Below the pieces are notes generated by a model. That model was not told where the DNA came from and did not search any database. It saw only the letters and a program-made list of their open reading frames with translations. A stretch of DNA of 64,000 bases. Source: Rhizobium mongolense USDA 1844 (GTDB taxonomy: Bacteria > Pseudomonadota > Alphaproteobacteria > Rhizobiales > Rhizobiaceae). Positions 8,505-17,423 of the stretch are shown here, piece by piece (the stretch's first letter is position 1; every line of letters begins with the position of its first letter). The DNA is taken from the NCBI RefSeq assembly GCF_000419765.1, contig NZ_ATTQ01000001.1, forward strand, positions 248,115 through 312,114, given 5' to 3'. The position numbers were made by a program, and so were the translations under genes.

Positions 8505-8556
8505 TTGACACTTTTTTAGGCGCTCCTTATGTTTTTTGAACCAAATGGTAAAAAAA
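8505..8556 (+). promoter_or_regulatory. Sigma-70-type promoter and inverted repeat before the BMP operon
   Basis: TTGACA at 8505-8510 and TATGTT at 8528-8533 are separated by 17 bp, a good match to a housekeeping promoter. Overlapping the -10, TTTTTT..ACCA at 8532-8543 mirrors TGGT..AAAAAA at 8546-8556, an imperfect inverted repeat centred on ACCAAATGGT that could be an operator (GntR-type sites often have TGGT/ACCA half-sites). GGGGAG before the ATG at 8570 is the ribosome-binding site. Confidence 0.6.
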
Positions 8557-8569
8557 GGGGAGCAAATCA

Positions 8570-9553
8570 ATGACCAAAGACATCTTGATTTCACGCCGTA
8601 CAGTGATCGCATCGGGCATTGCCCTCGGGGTCAGCGGGTTCGCGCCGCTGGCACGAGCCGCCCCGATGAAGGTTGCCGGCATTCATGCCTCGCCGGTCGA
8701 GAACGCTTGGAATTCCTGTCTGCATAAAGCCTTGCAGGATGCAGCCAAGGAAGGTGTCATCGAATATGTTTTCTCCGAAGGAGTTTCCGGCATAGACTAT
8801 GCGCGCGCCATGCGCGAATATGCCGAACAGGGCAACAAGTTGATCATCGGCGAGGCCTATGCCGTCGAAAAAGAAGCGCGGCAGGTGGCCGCCGACTATC
8901 CGGAGACCGCTTTCGTGCTGGGGTCGAGCGGCGCTGAGGCCGGCGGCAATTTCGGCGTCTTCGGAACCTGGAACCACGACGGCGCCTATCTAGCCGGAAT
9001 GCTGGCCGGCAAGATGACCAAATCCAATATCGTCGGTTCGGTCGGCGCGATTCCGATCCCCGAAGTCAACATGCTGATCAATGCCTTCGCGGAAGGCGTC
9101 AAGGCCGTCAATCCCGATGCAAAGCATCTGGTTTCTTTCATCGGCACCTTCTTCGATCCGCCGAAGGCCCGCGAAGCCGGCCTTGCCCAGATCGACGCCG
9201 GCGCCGACATTCTGTTCGGCGAGCGCATCGGCACCGCGGACGCCGCGAAGGAACGCGGCATCAAATCGGTGGGCTCGCTGATCGACTACACGCCGCGCTA
9301 TCCGGACACCGTGTTCGCCAATGCCATGTGGTACTTCCGCCCGATCCTCAATGCGGCAATCGCCGATGTCGCAGCCGGCAAGCCGGTCGGCAAGAACTAC
9401 ACCCTTTATGGCCTGATGAAGGAAGGCGGCAGCGATATCGTCTTCGTCAAGGGGGTGGCACCGGCCGACGCCGAAGCTGCGATGGAAGCCAAGCGGGCGG
9501 AAATAAAGGCTGGCACCTTCGAAGTCCCGAAGATGATGGACGAGCCGAAGTAG
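8570..9553 (+). CDS. BMP-family ABC transporter substrate-binding protein
   Basis: This 327-residue protein starts with a signal peptide containing an SRRTVIASG motif, possibly a twin-arginine signal, cut near 'LARAA'. The mature part has the BMP/PnrA-like layout: 'PMKVAGIHASPVENAWN', 'GNKLIIGEAYAVEKEA', 'FGVFGTWNHDGAYLAGMLAG' and 'AGADILFGERIG'. Such proteins bind nucleosides, purines or related heterocycles in the periplasm and hand them to the membrane complex. It is the first gene of an operon with an amidase, a double ATPase, two permeases and a deaminase-like hydrolase, so the ligand is probably a nitrogen heterocycle or amide rather than a plain nucleoside. Confidence 0.9.
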   Translation: MTKDILISRRTVIASGIALGVSGFAPLARAAPMKVAGIHASPVENAWNSCLHKALQDAAKEGVIEYVFSEGVSGIDYARAMREYAEQGNKLIIGEAYAVEKEARQVAADYPETAFVLGSSGAEAGGNFGVFGTWNHDGAYLAGMLAGKMTKSNIVGSVGAIPIPEVNMLINAFAEGVKAVNPDAKHLVSFIGTFFDPPKAREAGLAQIDAGADILFGERIGTADAAKERGIKSVGSLIDYTPRYPDTVFANAMWYFRPILNAAIADVAAGKPVGKNYTLYGLMKEGGSDIVFVKGVAPADAEAAMEAKRAEIKAGTFEVPKMMDEPK

Positions 9554-9561
9554 TTCGACCG

Positions 9562-10974
9562 ATGCGCCGTGACGCGACCGACCTGGCACAGGCGATCAGG
9601 AATGGCAGCCTGACCTCTGTCGAAGCGATGCAGGCCTCGCTTGCCTCGGCGGGGGACCATAAAACCCTCGGCACTATTGCTCATCTCGACGAAGCGGTGG
9701 GCATGGCGTCGGCCGAAGCCATGAATCAAGAACGGCGCTCGGAGCCGGGCCGCTTTGCAGCCCGGCCGTTTGCCGGCGTGCCGACGCTGGCGAAGGATCT
9801 GGGGGGGCCTTTCGAAGGCTTGCCGGTAACGGCCGGGTCCCGTCTCTTCGAAAGAGCGGGCAGCGAGCCGGATTCGGATCTCGCCAACCGTTTCCGCCAA
9901 GCGGGTCTCTGCCTGTTCGGGGTGACGACAAGCCCGGAATTCGGCCTTTCGCTGGCGAGCGAACCGGCGGCTGGGCCGATCTGCCGCAACCCGCTCGATC
10001 CGGCGCGCACGCCCGGCGGTTCCTCCGGCGGCGCAGCGGCGGCGGTCGCAGCCGGCATTGTAGCGATTGCCCACGCAACGGATGCCGGCGGTTCCATCCG
10101 CGTGCCAGCGGCGTGCTGCGGTCTTGTCGGCCTGAAGCCAAGCCGCGGCGCCATGCCCGCCGGCCCGTCCTTCGGCAATCATCTCGGCGGCATCGCCAGC
10201 GAACTTGCCGTCTGTCGCTCGGTGCGGGATACAGCGCTGATTTTCGATACGCTGCATGGTAAGGCAAAGGGACCATTCCCCGATCCGGAGACCGTCGCGG
10301 ATAGAGGTGGCCGGTTGCGGGTCGGCCTGCTGGCAGAGACCGGCTCAAAATATCCGACGGACAGTAAGCGGCTCGAAACAATCATGGATGCTGCGCGCAC
10401 GCTGGAGGCGGATGGACATCAGATCGTCCCGCTCGGCTGGGCCGAATTCGAGCAAAGCGTCGATGCCAGCAGTCGCGCGCTCGGCGACATCATCGCAGTC
10501 AATCTCGCTTCCTTCATCGATACGCTCGAGCTCGATATTTCACGCGCCGAACCTTTGACCCAGGCATTCATTGAACGCGGGCATGCGCTCACAGGACCGA
10601 CACTCTGGGCTTCGCTGAATGGCGCCGTGCACACCAGCCGCGCGCTTTGGATTATCTTCGACAGGGTCGATTGCCTGTTGATGCCGATGCTTGCGAAGGC
10701 GCCCCTCGCGATCGGGTCATTTCCGTTCGATCATGGCGATACCGAGCTGCAGCTTGAGCGGATGGCTGCCTTTGCTCCACTTGCCTCTCTCGCCAATATT
10801 TCAGGATTTCCGGCCTTGACCCTGCCCTTTGGAACCGATGCGGACGGCTTGCCCCTGCCGGTCCAGATCATGGCTCCGATGGGCCACGAGCCGCTTTTGC
10901 TGTCGATCGCCGCACGATTGGAGGCCGAGGAACGCTGGCAGCATCGTTTTCCCGTGGCAGGGCTTGCAGCATGA
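9562..10974 (+). CDS. Amidase (amidase-signature family)
   Basis: This 470-residue enzyme has the Ser-cisSer-Lys machinery of the amidase-signature family: Lys in 'TLAKDLGG', the Gly/Ser-rich loop 'GGSSGGAAAAVAAG' and the nucleophile loop 'DAGGSIRVPA'. It would hydrolyse an amide in the cytosol to acid and ammonia. The start at 9562 lies 8 bp after the binding-protein stop; its stop overlaps the ATPase gene start (ATGA). Placement inside the transporter operon implies that the imported compound, or a product made from it, is the substrate. It is full length and undamaged. The exact substrate cannot be read from sequence. Confidence 0.9.
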   Translation: MRRDATDLAQAIRNGSLTSVEAMQASLASAGDHKTLGTIAHLDEAVGMASAEAMNQERRSEPGRFAARPFAGVPTLAKDLGGPFEGLPVTAGSRLFERAGSEPDSDLANRFRQAGLCLFGVTTSPEFGLSLASEPAAGPICRNPLDPARTPGGSSGGAAAAVAAGIVAIAHATDAGGSIRVPAACCGLVGLKPSRGAMPAGPSFGNHLGGIASELAVCRSVRDTALIFDTLHGKAKGPFPDPETVADRGGRLRVGLLAETGSKYPTDSKRLETIMDAARTLEADGHQIVPLGWAEFEQSVDASSRALGDIIAVNLASFIDTLELDISRAEPLTQAFIERGHALTGPTLWASLNGAVHTSRALWIIFDRVDCLLMPMLAKAPLAIGSFPFDHGDTELQLERMAAFAPLASLANISGFPALTLPFGTDADGLPLPVQIMAPMGHEPLLLSIAARLEAEERWQHRFPVAGLAA

Positions 10975-12503
10975 CAATTCCGGTTCTCGAAATCGAAGGC
11001 GTCAGCAAGCGCTTCGGCACTAATCTGGCCAATGACGACATCTCGCTGACGCTTGCCAAGGGCGAAATCGTAGCCCTGCTTGGCGAAAACGGCGCGGGCA
11101 AGACCACGCTGATGAGCATCCTCTTCGGTCATTATATGCCGGATGCCGGCCGGATTCTGATCGACGGTGCCGAACTCCCGCAGGGCAAGCCTCGCGCCGC
11201 GATCCGCGCAGGCGTCGGCATGGTCCACCAGCATTTCTCGCTGGCGCCCAATCTGACCGTTCTCGAAAACGTCATGACCGGTACGGAAAAGCTCTGGTCC
11301 TGGCGTTCGGGCACATCCTTCGCGCGGAAAAAGCTTCTCGCCATTTCTGAACGCTTTGGCCTCAAGGTCGATCCGGACGCGCGTCTTGGAGACCTGTCGG
11401 TCGGCGAGAAGCAGCGCGTCGAGATCCTCAAGGCGCTCTATAACGACGCCCGCATCCTGATCCTAGACGAGCCAACGGCGGTACTGACCAATATCGAGGC
11501 CGAAAAGTTATTCACGACGCTGAAGGAAATGGCCCGCCAAGGCCTGTCGCTGATCTTCATCTCCCACAAGCTCGATGAGGTGATGGCTGCGGCCGACCGT
11601 ATCGTCGTCTTGCGCAGCGGCAAGATGGTTGCCGAACGCAAGGCATCCGAAACCAGCAAGGCCGAACTCGCCGAGCTGATGGTCGGCCGCCGCGTAACGC
11701 GGCCGGTACGCGAGCCATCGACGCCCGGCACGGTTGCGCTGGAGGCCGCCGATGTCACGGTGAAGATCGACGGCGTCGAGCGGCTGAAGTCCGTCAGCTT
11801 CCATCTGCGCGAAGGCGAAATCCTCGGCATCATCGGTGTCTCGGGCAATGGCCAGGCGGCGCTGGCGCATCTTCTCTCCGGCACGATCTCGCGCTCATCC
11901 GGCGATCTCCTGCTTTTCGGGGAACCTATCGGCAATCTGGGCGTGGGCGATGTCGTCAATGCCGGCATTGGCCGCATCCCGGAAGACCGCAACGAGGAAG
12001 GCGTGATCGGCGAAATGGCGATCTGGGAAAATGCCGTGCTGGAGCGCGTTTCCTCGCCGGCGTTTTCGCAACGTGGACTTGTGAACCGCGGGGCCGGCAT
12101 GGCCTTTGCCAAGGAGATCATCGACCAATTCGACGTCCGCGGCGGCAGCCCTGCAAGCCGCGCGCGGCTGCTTTCGGGCGGCAATATGCAAAAGCTTATC
12201 CTCGGCCGCAATCTGCACCGGCGCCCGCGCATCCTGATCGCCGCCCAGCCGGCGCGCGGCCTCGATGAAGGTGCGGTGGCAGCCGTGCATGCGCGTCTTC
12301 TAGAGGCTCGCCGGCAAGGGACCGCTGTGCTTTTGATCTCGGAGGATCTGGACGAGGTGATCGCGCTTGCCGATCGCATCCAAGCGGTCGTGGGCGGCAG
12401 GCTTTCGCCACCCGTCGAAGCGGAAGTCGCGGATGCACGCGAACTCGGACTGATGATGGCCGGCGAATGGCAGCAATCCCCAGAGGCCGATCATGCGGTT
12501 TGA
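10971..12503 (+). CDS. ABC transporter ATP-binding protein with two ATPase domains (BMP type)
   Basis: This 510-residue protein has tandem ATPase domains as in nucleoside (YufO/NupA-like) importers. The N-terminal domain is canonical: Walker A GENGAGKTT, signature LSVGEKQR, Walker B 'ILILDEPTAV'. The C-terminal domain is degenerate, with 'GVSGNGQAAL' in place of Walker A, signature LSGGNMQK and 'ILIAAQPARGLD' at Walker B, as is usual for this class. It energises uptake together with the two permeases that follow. It overlaps its upstream neighbour by 4 bp and its downstream neighbour by 11 bp. Confidence 0.93.
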   Translation: MTIPVLEIEGVSKRFGTNLANDDISLTLAKGEIVALLGENGAGKTTLMSILFGHYMPDAGRILIDGAELPQGKPRAAIRAGVGMVHQHFSLAPNLTVLENVMTGTEKLWSWRSGTSFARKKLLAISERFGLKVDPDARLGDLSVGEKQRVEILKALYNDARILILDEPTAVLTNIEAEKLFTTLKEMARQGLSLIFISHKLDEVMAAADRIVVLRSGKMVAERKASETSKAELAELMVGRRVTRPVREPSTPGTVALEAADVTVKIDGVERLKSVSFHLREGEILGIIGVSGNGQAALAHLLSGTISRSSGDLLLFGEPIGNLGVGDVVNAGIGRIPEDRNEEGVIGEMAIWENAVLERVSSPAFSQRGLVNRGAGMAFAKEIIDQFDVRGGSPASRARLLSGGNMQKLILGRNLHRRPRILIAAQPARGLDEGAVAAVHARLLEARRQGTAVLLISEDLDEVIALADRIQAVVGGRLSPPVEAEVADARELGLMMAGEWQQSPEADHAV

Positions 12504-13542
12504 GCGTCGCGAGCATCGTCCACTTTATCTCCTCGTCCTGACGCCGCTGCTCGCCGTGGTCGCAGCGCTGGCACTCTCCGGCATTTTGATCGCGATTGCC
12601 GGTGCACCGGTATTCGAGGCCTATTTGCGCATCCTAACGGGCGCCTTCGGCTCGCGGCTTTCGGCAACCGAGACATTGACGCGGGCCACGCCGCTGATGC
12701 TAACCGGGCTTGCGGCCGCCGTCGCCTTCCGGGCAAGGCTCTGGAACATCGGCGCCGAGGGTCAGTTCTATCTTGGTGCCATCGCGGTTGCCGCAGCGAG
12801 TGCCAAGCTGTTTGGCAATCTCCCCGCTCCCGCTCTTATTCCCTTGCTGCTGCTTGTCGGTGCCGTCGCAGGCATGGTCCTGATCCTCATTCCGCTGTGG
12901 CTGCGCCTGCGCTTTTCGGTCGATGAGGTCGTGACCAGTCTGCTCATGAACTTCGTCGTCCTGCTCTTCGTCTCGATGCTGATCGACGGGGTGCTCAAGG
13001 ATCCCCTCGCTTTCGGCTGGCCGCAGTCGCAATCGGTCAGCGATCACGCCATGCTGCCGAAGCTGGTTGCCCGCTCTCGCCTGCATATCGGACTTGCGAT
13101 CGCGATTGCGCTGGCGATCATCGTCCATTTCATCCAGTCGCGCACCGTGTTCGGCATGCAATCGCGCGCCGCCGGGCTCAATCCGGCCGGCGCTGTTTTC
13201 GCCGGCGTTCAGCTTGGCAGAACGCTGGTGAAGGTCGCCTGCCTGTCGGGTGGGCTTGCGGGCCTCGCGGGAGCGATCGAGGTCATGGGCGTCAAGGGCT
13301 ATGTGACGACCGACCTGTCGCCCGGTTTCGGCTATTCCGGCATCGTTGTCGCGATGCTTGCCAACCTCAATCCACTCGGCGTCGTCTTCGCCGCCATTTT
13401 CACGGCTATGATGTTCGTGGGCGCGGATGGCATGAGCCGTGGTCTCGGCATCCCGACCTATATCGCCGATGTCACGGTGGCGCTGTCGCTGCTGACGATG
13501 CTGATCGCATTGTTCTTTACCCAATACAGGATCCGGCGATGA
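12493..13542 (+). CDS. BMP-type ABC transporter permease 1
   Basis: This 349-residue membrane protein has about nine hydrophobic segments and the BPD_transp_2 pattern, including 'RATPLMLTGLAAAVAFRARL' and 'NIGAEGQFYLGAIA', the conserved 'N.G.EGQ' signature of nucleoside and branched-chain-type permeases. It would form half of the inner-membrane channel. It overlaps the ATPase gene by 11 bp and the next permease by 4 bp, consistent with coupled, balanced synthesis. Confidence 0.92.
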   Translation: MRFERREHRPLYLLVLTPLLAVVAALALSGILIAIAGAPVFEAYLRILTGAFGSRLSATETLTRATPLMLTGLAAAVAFRARLWNIGAEGQFYLGAIAVAAASAKLFGNLPAPALIPLLLLVGAVAGMVLILIPLWLRLRFSVDEVVTSLLMNFVVLLFVSMLIDGVLKDPLAFGWPQSQSVSDHAMLPKLVARSRLHIGLAIAIALAIIVHFIQSRTVFGMQSRAAGLNPAGAVFAGVQLGRTLVKVACLSGGLAGLAGAIEVMGVKGYVTTDLSPGFGYSGIVVAMLANLNPLGVVFAAIFTAMMFVGADGMSRGLGIPTYIADVTVALSLLTMLIALFFTQYRIRR

Positions 13543-14483
13543 TGCAACTGTTCGACATCATCGCCTCCGCCGGGCTCTGGGCGGCAATCTTGCGGATCGC
13601 CACGCCGCTGATTTTTGGCACGCTCGGCGCACTGCTCTGTGAACGGGCTGGCGTGCTCAATCTCGGCATCGAAGGCATCATGACCATCGGCGCGATGATC
13701 GGCTGGCTTTCCGTCTATCACGGCGCCGATCTCTGGACCGGCCTGCTGATCGCCGCGGTGGTCGGCGGGGTCTTCGGCCTGCTGCATGCGGGCCTGACGG
13801 TATCGCTGGGCCTCTCCCAGCATGTCTCCGGTCTTGGCGTCACGCTGTTTGCCTCCAGCTTCAGCTATTATGTCTTCCGGCTGATCGTGCCGCTTGCCAA
13901 TACCCCGCCCACCATCGTGCCGTTCCAGCCGATCGCCATTCCTGGCCTCTCGACGCTGCCCTTCATCGGGCCGGCCTTCTTCACGCAGACGGCGCCGACC
14001 TATCTCGCGATCGCCATTGCCCTGCTGATGGCCTACATCATCTTCCGCACACCCGTCGGGCTTGCGATCCGCATGACCGGCGAAAATCCGCATGCGGCGG
14101 AAGCACAGGGTGTCAATCCGATGAAGGTGCGCTATGGCGCGGTTATTGCTGGAAGCGCGCTCATGGGAATGGGCGGCGCCTTCCTGACATTGTCGGCGTT
14201 CAACAGCTTCTTTCCCACCATGGTGCAGGGACGCGGATGGATCTGCATCGCGCTCGTTGTCTTCGCCTCCTGGCGGCCGGGTCGCGCGCTGTTCGGTGCC
14301 CTGCTCTTCGCCTTTTTCGATGCCTTCCAGCTTCGGCTGCAAACCGCGCTGAGCGGGCTCGTGCCCTATCAGCTTTTTCTGATGACTCCCTATATTCTTT
14401 CCATCGCCGCGCTTGCCGTCATGGCCCGCCGTGCCCGCGTCCCGCAGGCGCTGATGCAACCCTATCGCCGCGGCGAACGTTGA
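13539..14483 (+). CDS. BMP-type ABC transporter permease 2
   Basis: This 314-residue polytopic protein is the partner permease. It carries 'RIATPLIFGTLGALLCERAG' and 'VLNLGIEGIMTIGAMIGW', the 'NLG.EG.M..GA' signature of the second subunit in nucleoside-type importers (YufQ/BmpC class), and a conserved 'GENPHAAEAQGVN' loop typical of the family. It overlaps the upstream permease by 4 bp. The following amidohydrolase starts 26 bp after its stop. Confidence 0.92.
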   Translation: MMQLFDIIASAGLWAAILRIATPLIFGTLGALLCERAGVLNLGIEGIMTIGAMIGWLSVYHGADLWTGLLIAAVVGGVFGLLHAGLTVSLGLSQHVSGLGVTLFASSFSYYVFRLIVPLANTPPTIVPFQPIAIPGLSTLPFIGPAFFTQTAPTYLAIAIALLMAYIIFRTPVGLAIRMTGENPHAAEAQGVNPMKVRYGAVIAGSALMGMGGAFLTLSAFNSFFPTMVQGRGWICIALVVFASWRPGRALFGALLFAFFDAFQLRLQTALSGLVPYQLFLMTPYILSIAALAVMARRARVPQALMQPYRRGER

Positions 14484-14509
14484 AACCGCTCGCATCCAAT
14501 GAGGCTCCG

Positions 14510-15799
14510 ATGTTCGATCTGATCGTCAGAAATGCAAATCTCGCCGATGGCCGAACCAGCATCGATATCGGCATCCAGGGTGGCAGGATCATCGCTGTCG
14601 AGCGCAATCTCCAGGCGCAAGCGGGGGAAGAAATCGACGCAGCCGGCCGGCTGGTCAGTCCTCCTTTCGTCGATCCGCATTTCCACATGGACGCCACCCT
14701 GTCGCTCGGACTGCCGCGCATGAACGTATCCGGCACCCTGCTCGAGGGCATCGCGCTCTGGGGAGAGCTGCGCCCGATCGTGACGAAGGAGGAACTGGTC
14801 GATCGTGCGCTGCGCTATTGCGATCTGGCGGTGACGCAGGGGCTGCTCTTCATCCGCAGTCATGTCGATACTAGCGATCCCAGACTGGTGACCGTCGAGG
14901 CGATGATCGAGGTTCGCGAAAAGGTCGCGCCCTATATCGATCTGCAGCTGGTCGCCTTCCCCCAGGACGGTTATTACCGCTCGCCGGGCGCGATCGACGC
15001 GCTCAACCGTGCCCTCGATATGGGAGTCGATATCGTCGGCGGCATTCCCCACTTCGAACGGACGATGGGCGAAGGTACGGCTTCGGTCGAGGCGCTCTGC
15101 CGCATCGCCGCCGATCGCGGCCTGCCGGTCGACATGCATTGCGACGAAACCGACGATCCGCTCTCGCGCCATATCGAGACGCTGGCCGCGGAAACCATCC
15201 GCTTCGGCCTGCAGGGACGCGTCGCCGGCTCGCATCTGACCTCGATGCATTCGATGGACAACTACTACGTCTCCAAGCTGATCCCGCTGATGGCGGAGGC
15301 GCGGATCAACGTGATCCCCAATCCCTTGATCAACATCATGCTGCAAGGCCGGCACGACACCTATCCGAAGCGCCGCGGCATGACCCGCGTGCGCGAATTG
15401 ATGGATGCCGGTCTCAATGTCTCCTTCGGGCACGATTGCGTCATGGATCCCTGGTACTCGATGGGATCGGGCGACATGCTGGAGGTCGGCCACATGGCGA
15501 TCCACGTCGCGCAGATGGCCGGCATCGAGGACAAGAAGAAGATCTTCCATGCGCTGACGGTCAACTCGGCAAAGACGATGGGCCTTGAAGGCTATGGCCT
15601 GGAAATCGGCTGCAACGCAGACCTCGTCATCCTCCAGGCGCAGGATACGCTGGAAGCGCTGCGGCTGAAGCCGAACCGGCTCGCGGTCATCCGGCGCGGC
15701 AAGGTCATCGCCCGTTCGGCACCGCGCATCGGCGAGCTTTTCCTCGATGGGCGTCCTGCAAAGGTCGATGGCGGCCTGGATTACGCTCCTCGCCATTGA
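14510..15799 (+). CDS. Cytosine-deaminase-like amidohydrolase
   Basis: This 429-residue enzyme has the TIM-barrel metal-hydrolase ligands in order: 'DPHFHMDATLS' (HxH), 'DMHCDETDDP' (third His), 'GSHLTSMHS' (fourth His) and 'FGHDCVMDPWY' (Asp). The arrangement and length match CodA-type cytosine deaminases and related N-acyl or creatinine-deaminase-like proteins. It would deaminate or hydrolyse a cyclic nitrogen compound in the cytosol. GAGG lies six bases before the ATG. As the last gene of the operon, together with the amidase, it suggests a pathway that imports a heterocycle and releases ammonia. The exact ring is unknown. Confidence 0.88.
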   Translation: MFDLIVRNANLADGRTSIDIGIQGGRIIAVERNLQAQAGEEIDAAGRLVSPPFVDPHFHMDATLSLGLPRMNVSGTLLEGIALWGELRPIVTKEELVDRALRYCDLAVTQGLLFIRSHVDTSDPRLVTVEAMIEVREKVAPYIDLQLVAFPQDGYYRSPGAIDALNRALDMGVDIVGGIPHFERTMGEGTASVEALCRIAADRGLPVDMHCDETDDPLSRHIETLAAETIRFGLQGRVAGSHLTSMHSMDNYYVSKLIPLMAEARINVIPNPLINIMLQGRHDTYPKRRGMTRVRELMDAGLNVSFGHDCVMDPWYSMGSGDMLEVGHMAIHVAQMAGIEDKKKIFHALTVNSAKTMGLEGYGLEIGCNADLVILQAQDTLEALRLKPNRLAVIRRGKVIARSAPRIGELFLDGRPAKVDGGLDYAPRH

Positions 15800-16302
15800 G
15801 ATGCCGGCCGGCACAATTCAGACGCCGCGCTTGTTGCTCCGGAGCAGGACGTGCAGTTGCGGCCGAACACGGCCCTCGAGCCACCGGTCCCCCGTTACCT
15901 TGTCGCCCAGCCAGAGAATTCGGTCCATGATGGCGTCGATATCGAGCCTGCATCACCGTCATCGGGTGGCGACGGGTGTGATTGCCAGACTGGAGGGCCA
16001 CCAGCGTGCTGGATGACAAGCGGGAAGAGATCATCGGCACGACGATCAACAGATATTACCTGACGCGAACTCGTCCGGCAGTTTCGCAGTTGGTCGGGGA
16101 TGTGCAAACGAACTGCATGTCGGCTGGGCTCAAACCGAAGCGATCAAGCGTATCTACGAAGAACACCGAATAATTTTCTTCGACGAAGGCCTGGCTCCAG
16201 ATCGTGGAATTAAGGTTCGTTAGGTAAGCGAAGTAGGTGACGTACGGCTGCGCAACGTCCAACGTTCGTGCCGAAATCACAACAAGAGACTTGGGGGACT
16301 AT
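15800..16302. other. Decayed DNA with a transposase remnant
   Basis: On the plus strand near 16004-16172 a frame reads 'VLDDKREEIIGTTINRYYLT', 'RPAVSQLVGDVQTNCMSAGL' and 'KPKRSSVSTKNTE', resembling the region before the catalytic core of Mu/TnsB-type DDE transposases ('...YL...RP......V...C...GLKPPS..TV..R'). Only this short piece remains. On the minus strand 15818-15950 a short frame ([20 protein letters not shown]) looks protein-like but is not recognised. Confidence 0.4.
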
Positions 16303-16461
16303 ATGGTTGACGAGGTTGCAAATGACGCGGAGAAGGCCAGGATTGAGGCGTTGTTTCGCAAGCCAGTGCCTTGGTACAACGATCCCAAAACTCTTCGAAC
16401 GTTTGTGATGATTGGCGCGATCATCGGCGCCCTCCTCCATCTTTATTTTAGGTATCGTTAA
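16303..16461 (+). CDS. Small single-helix membrane protein
   Basis: This 52-residue protein starts MVDEVANDAEKARIEALFRK, followed by 'PVPWYNDPKTLRT' and one hydrophobic helix (FVMIGAIIGALLHLYF) at the C-terminus. GGGGGA is placed six bases before the ATG. It would be anchored in the inner membrane with a cytosolic N-terminus. No family is recognised and it lies alone between remnants, so expression is uncertain. Confidence 0.45.
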   Translation: MVDEVANDAEKARIEALFRKPVPWYNDPKTLRTFVMIGAIIGALLHLYFRYR

Positions 16462-16585
16462 CACACTCATGCCCGCCTTGATGGGAATCGAACCAACCAC
16501 CCTGCTGCTACGAAACCTTTCGGTGGCCCCACCGGAACGTAGCCGGGATCAAATTGCCTGCGAGGTAAAATCGTCATTTGCGACC

Positions 16586-17146
16586 TCATTTGGTTAAGGG
16601 CACTGCATTCACGTCTAAAAGTTCACTTCCGTGATAGATTAGACTCACGCTTAGAGCATGCGGCTTCCCGAACCATCCGCCCAGGCGACCGAAGGATTTC
16701 GAGCAAGGTTCTGCGTGGGAGGGACAAAACGCAGCCATTTCCGTGATCGCCGGCGGAAAGTTGGGTTGGGTCCTTTGTGCTAGCTGCTCAAAACCATTCT
16801 TTTTTAGAATGTCGATGGCCGCACTTACTGATGTCGACCGAGCGAGCACTCTCGTTAAGCAGACGTTGATGAGCAGCGATCCGCTAAAGTCCTCCCATCT
16901 GAGTACCTCGTCATCAGTTGAAATCACGCATGAGAGACGGTCGGGCCGAGTCTTGATCGTCCAAATGAGCGGAAGTGGGAGTCCGCCCATCTTTCTTAAA
17001 CTTCTGAAATCTCCGATCCTCGTTTGAACCGCCCACTGATCGTCGCTTTCTGAAACTTCATTGTAAGAACGCAGGTACAGTGATGCCGCGACTCCGAAGA
17101 AGGTACACGTCACCACGACAATAACCAGCGTCAACAATGTCCTCAT
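16586..17146 (-). CDS. Membrane-anchored or exported hypothetical protein
   Basis: This 186-residue protein has an N-terminal hydrophobic helix (LLTLVIVVVTCTFFGVAASL), which is either a signal peptide or a membrane anchor. The remainder is a mixed alpha/beta domain with four cysteines, including 'CVISTDDEVLRWEDFSGS' and 'AAFCPSHAEPCSKSF'. No known catalytic motif was recognised. It is full length in its own frame and not part of an evident operon. Base composition is somewhat lower in GC than that of the transporter operon, which may mean a different origin. Confidence 0.55.
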   Translation of the reverse strand: MRTLLTLVIVVVTCTFFGVAASLYLRSYNEVSESDDQWAVQTRIGDFRSLRKMGGLPLPLIWTIKTRPDRLSCVISTDDEVLRWEDFSGSLLINVCLTRVLARSTSVSAAIDILKKNGFEQLAQRTQPNFPPAITEMAAFCPSHAEPCSKSFGRLGGWFGKPHALSVSLIYHGSELLDVNAVPLTK

Positions 17147-17423
17147 GGACTGCGAGTACCCCTGATCGAGATCAACCTGAGCTTGACAGGGTGCCTATTT
17201 CCGGCGGGCCTTATCGTTCGGTTGTGCGTATAGTAAGATTTTACTTTGACGCGAGCAAAGACGAAATTGCAACCTCATTTCACTTGGCCGAATGCCAGGC
17301 TCCGCCTCAAACTTGCGGTCACTATGATATTGTCCGACCTACCTTAGCCCAAAGATCGGCCTTCCTTTTCGAAGCCCGTCCTCGCGGCCGTCGCAGCCCC
17401 AGAAAGGCCCATGAATCATGTAG

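Noticed and set aside
14462..15814. Minus-strand 450-codon open frame opposite the cytosine-deaminase-like gene
   Set aside because: Antisense shadow of a gene whose metal ligands and neighbours are clear; the antisense product shows no recognisable domain.
16475..16580. tRNA-like 3' part on the minus strand (GGTTCGATTCCC resembling a T-arm)
   Set aside because: The T-stem flanks do not pair well, and no acceptor stem, D-arm or CCA-compatible end could be folded. It could be an attachment-site relic, but this is not supported.
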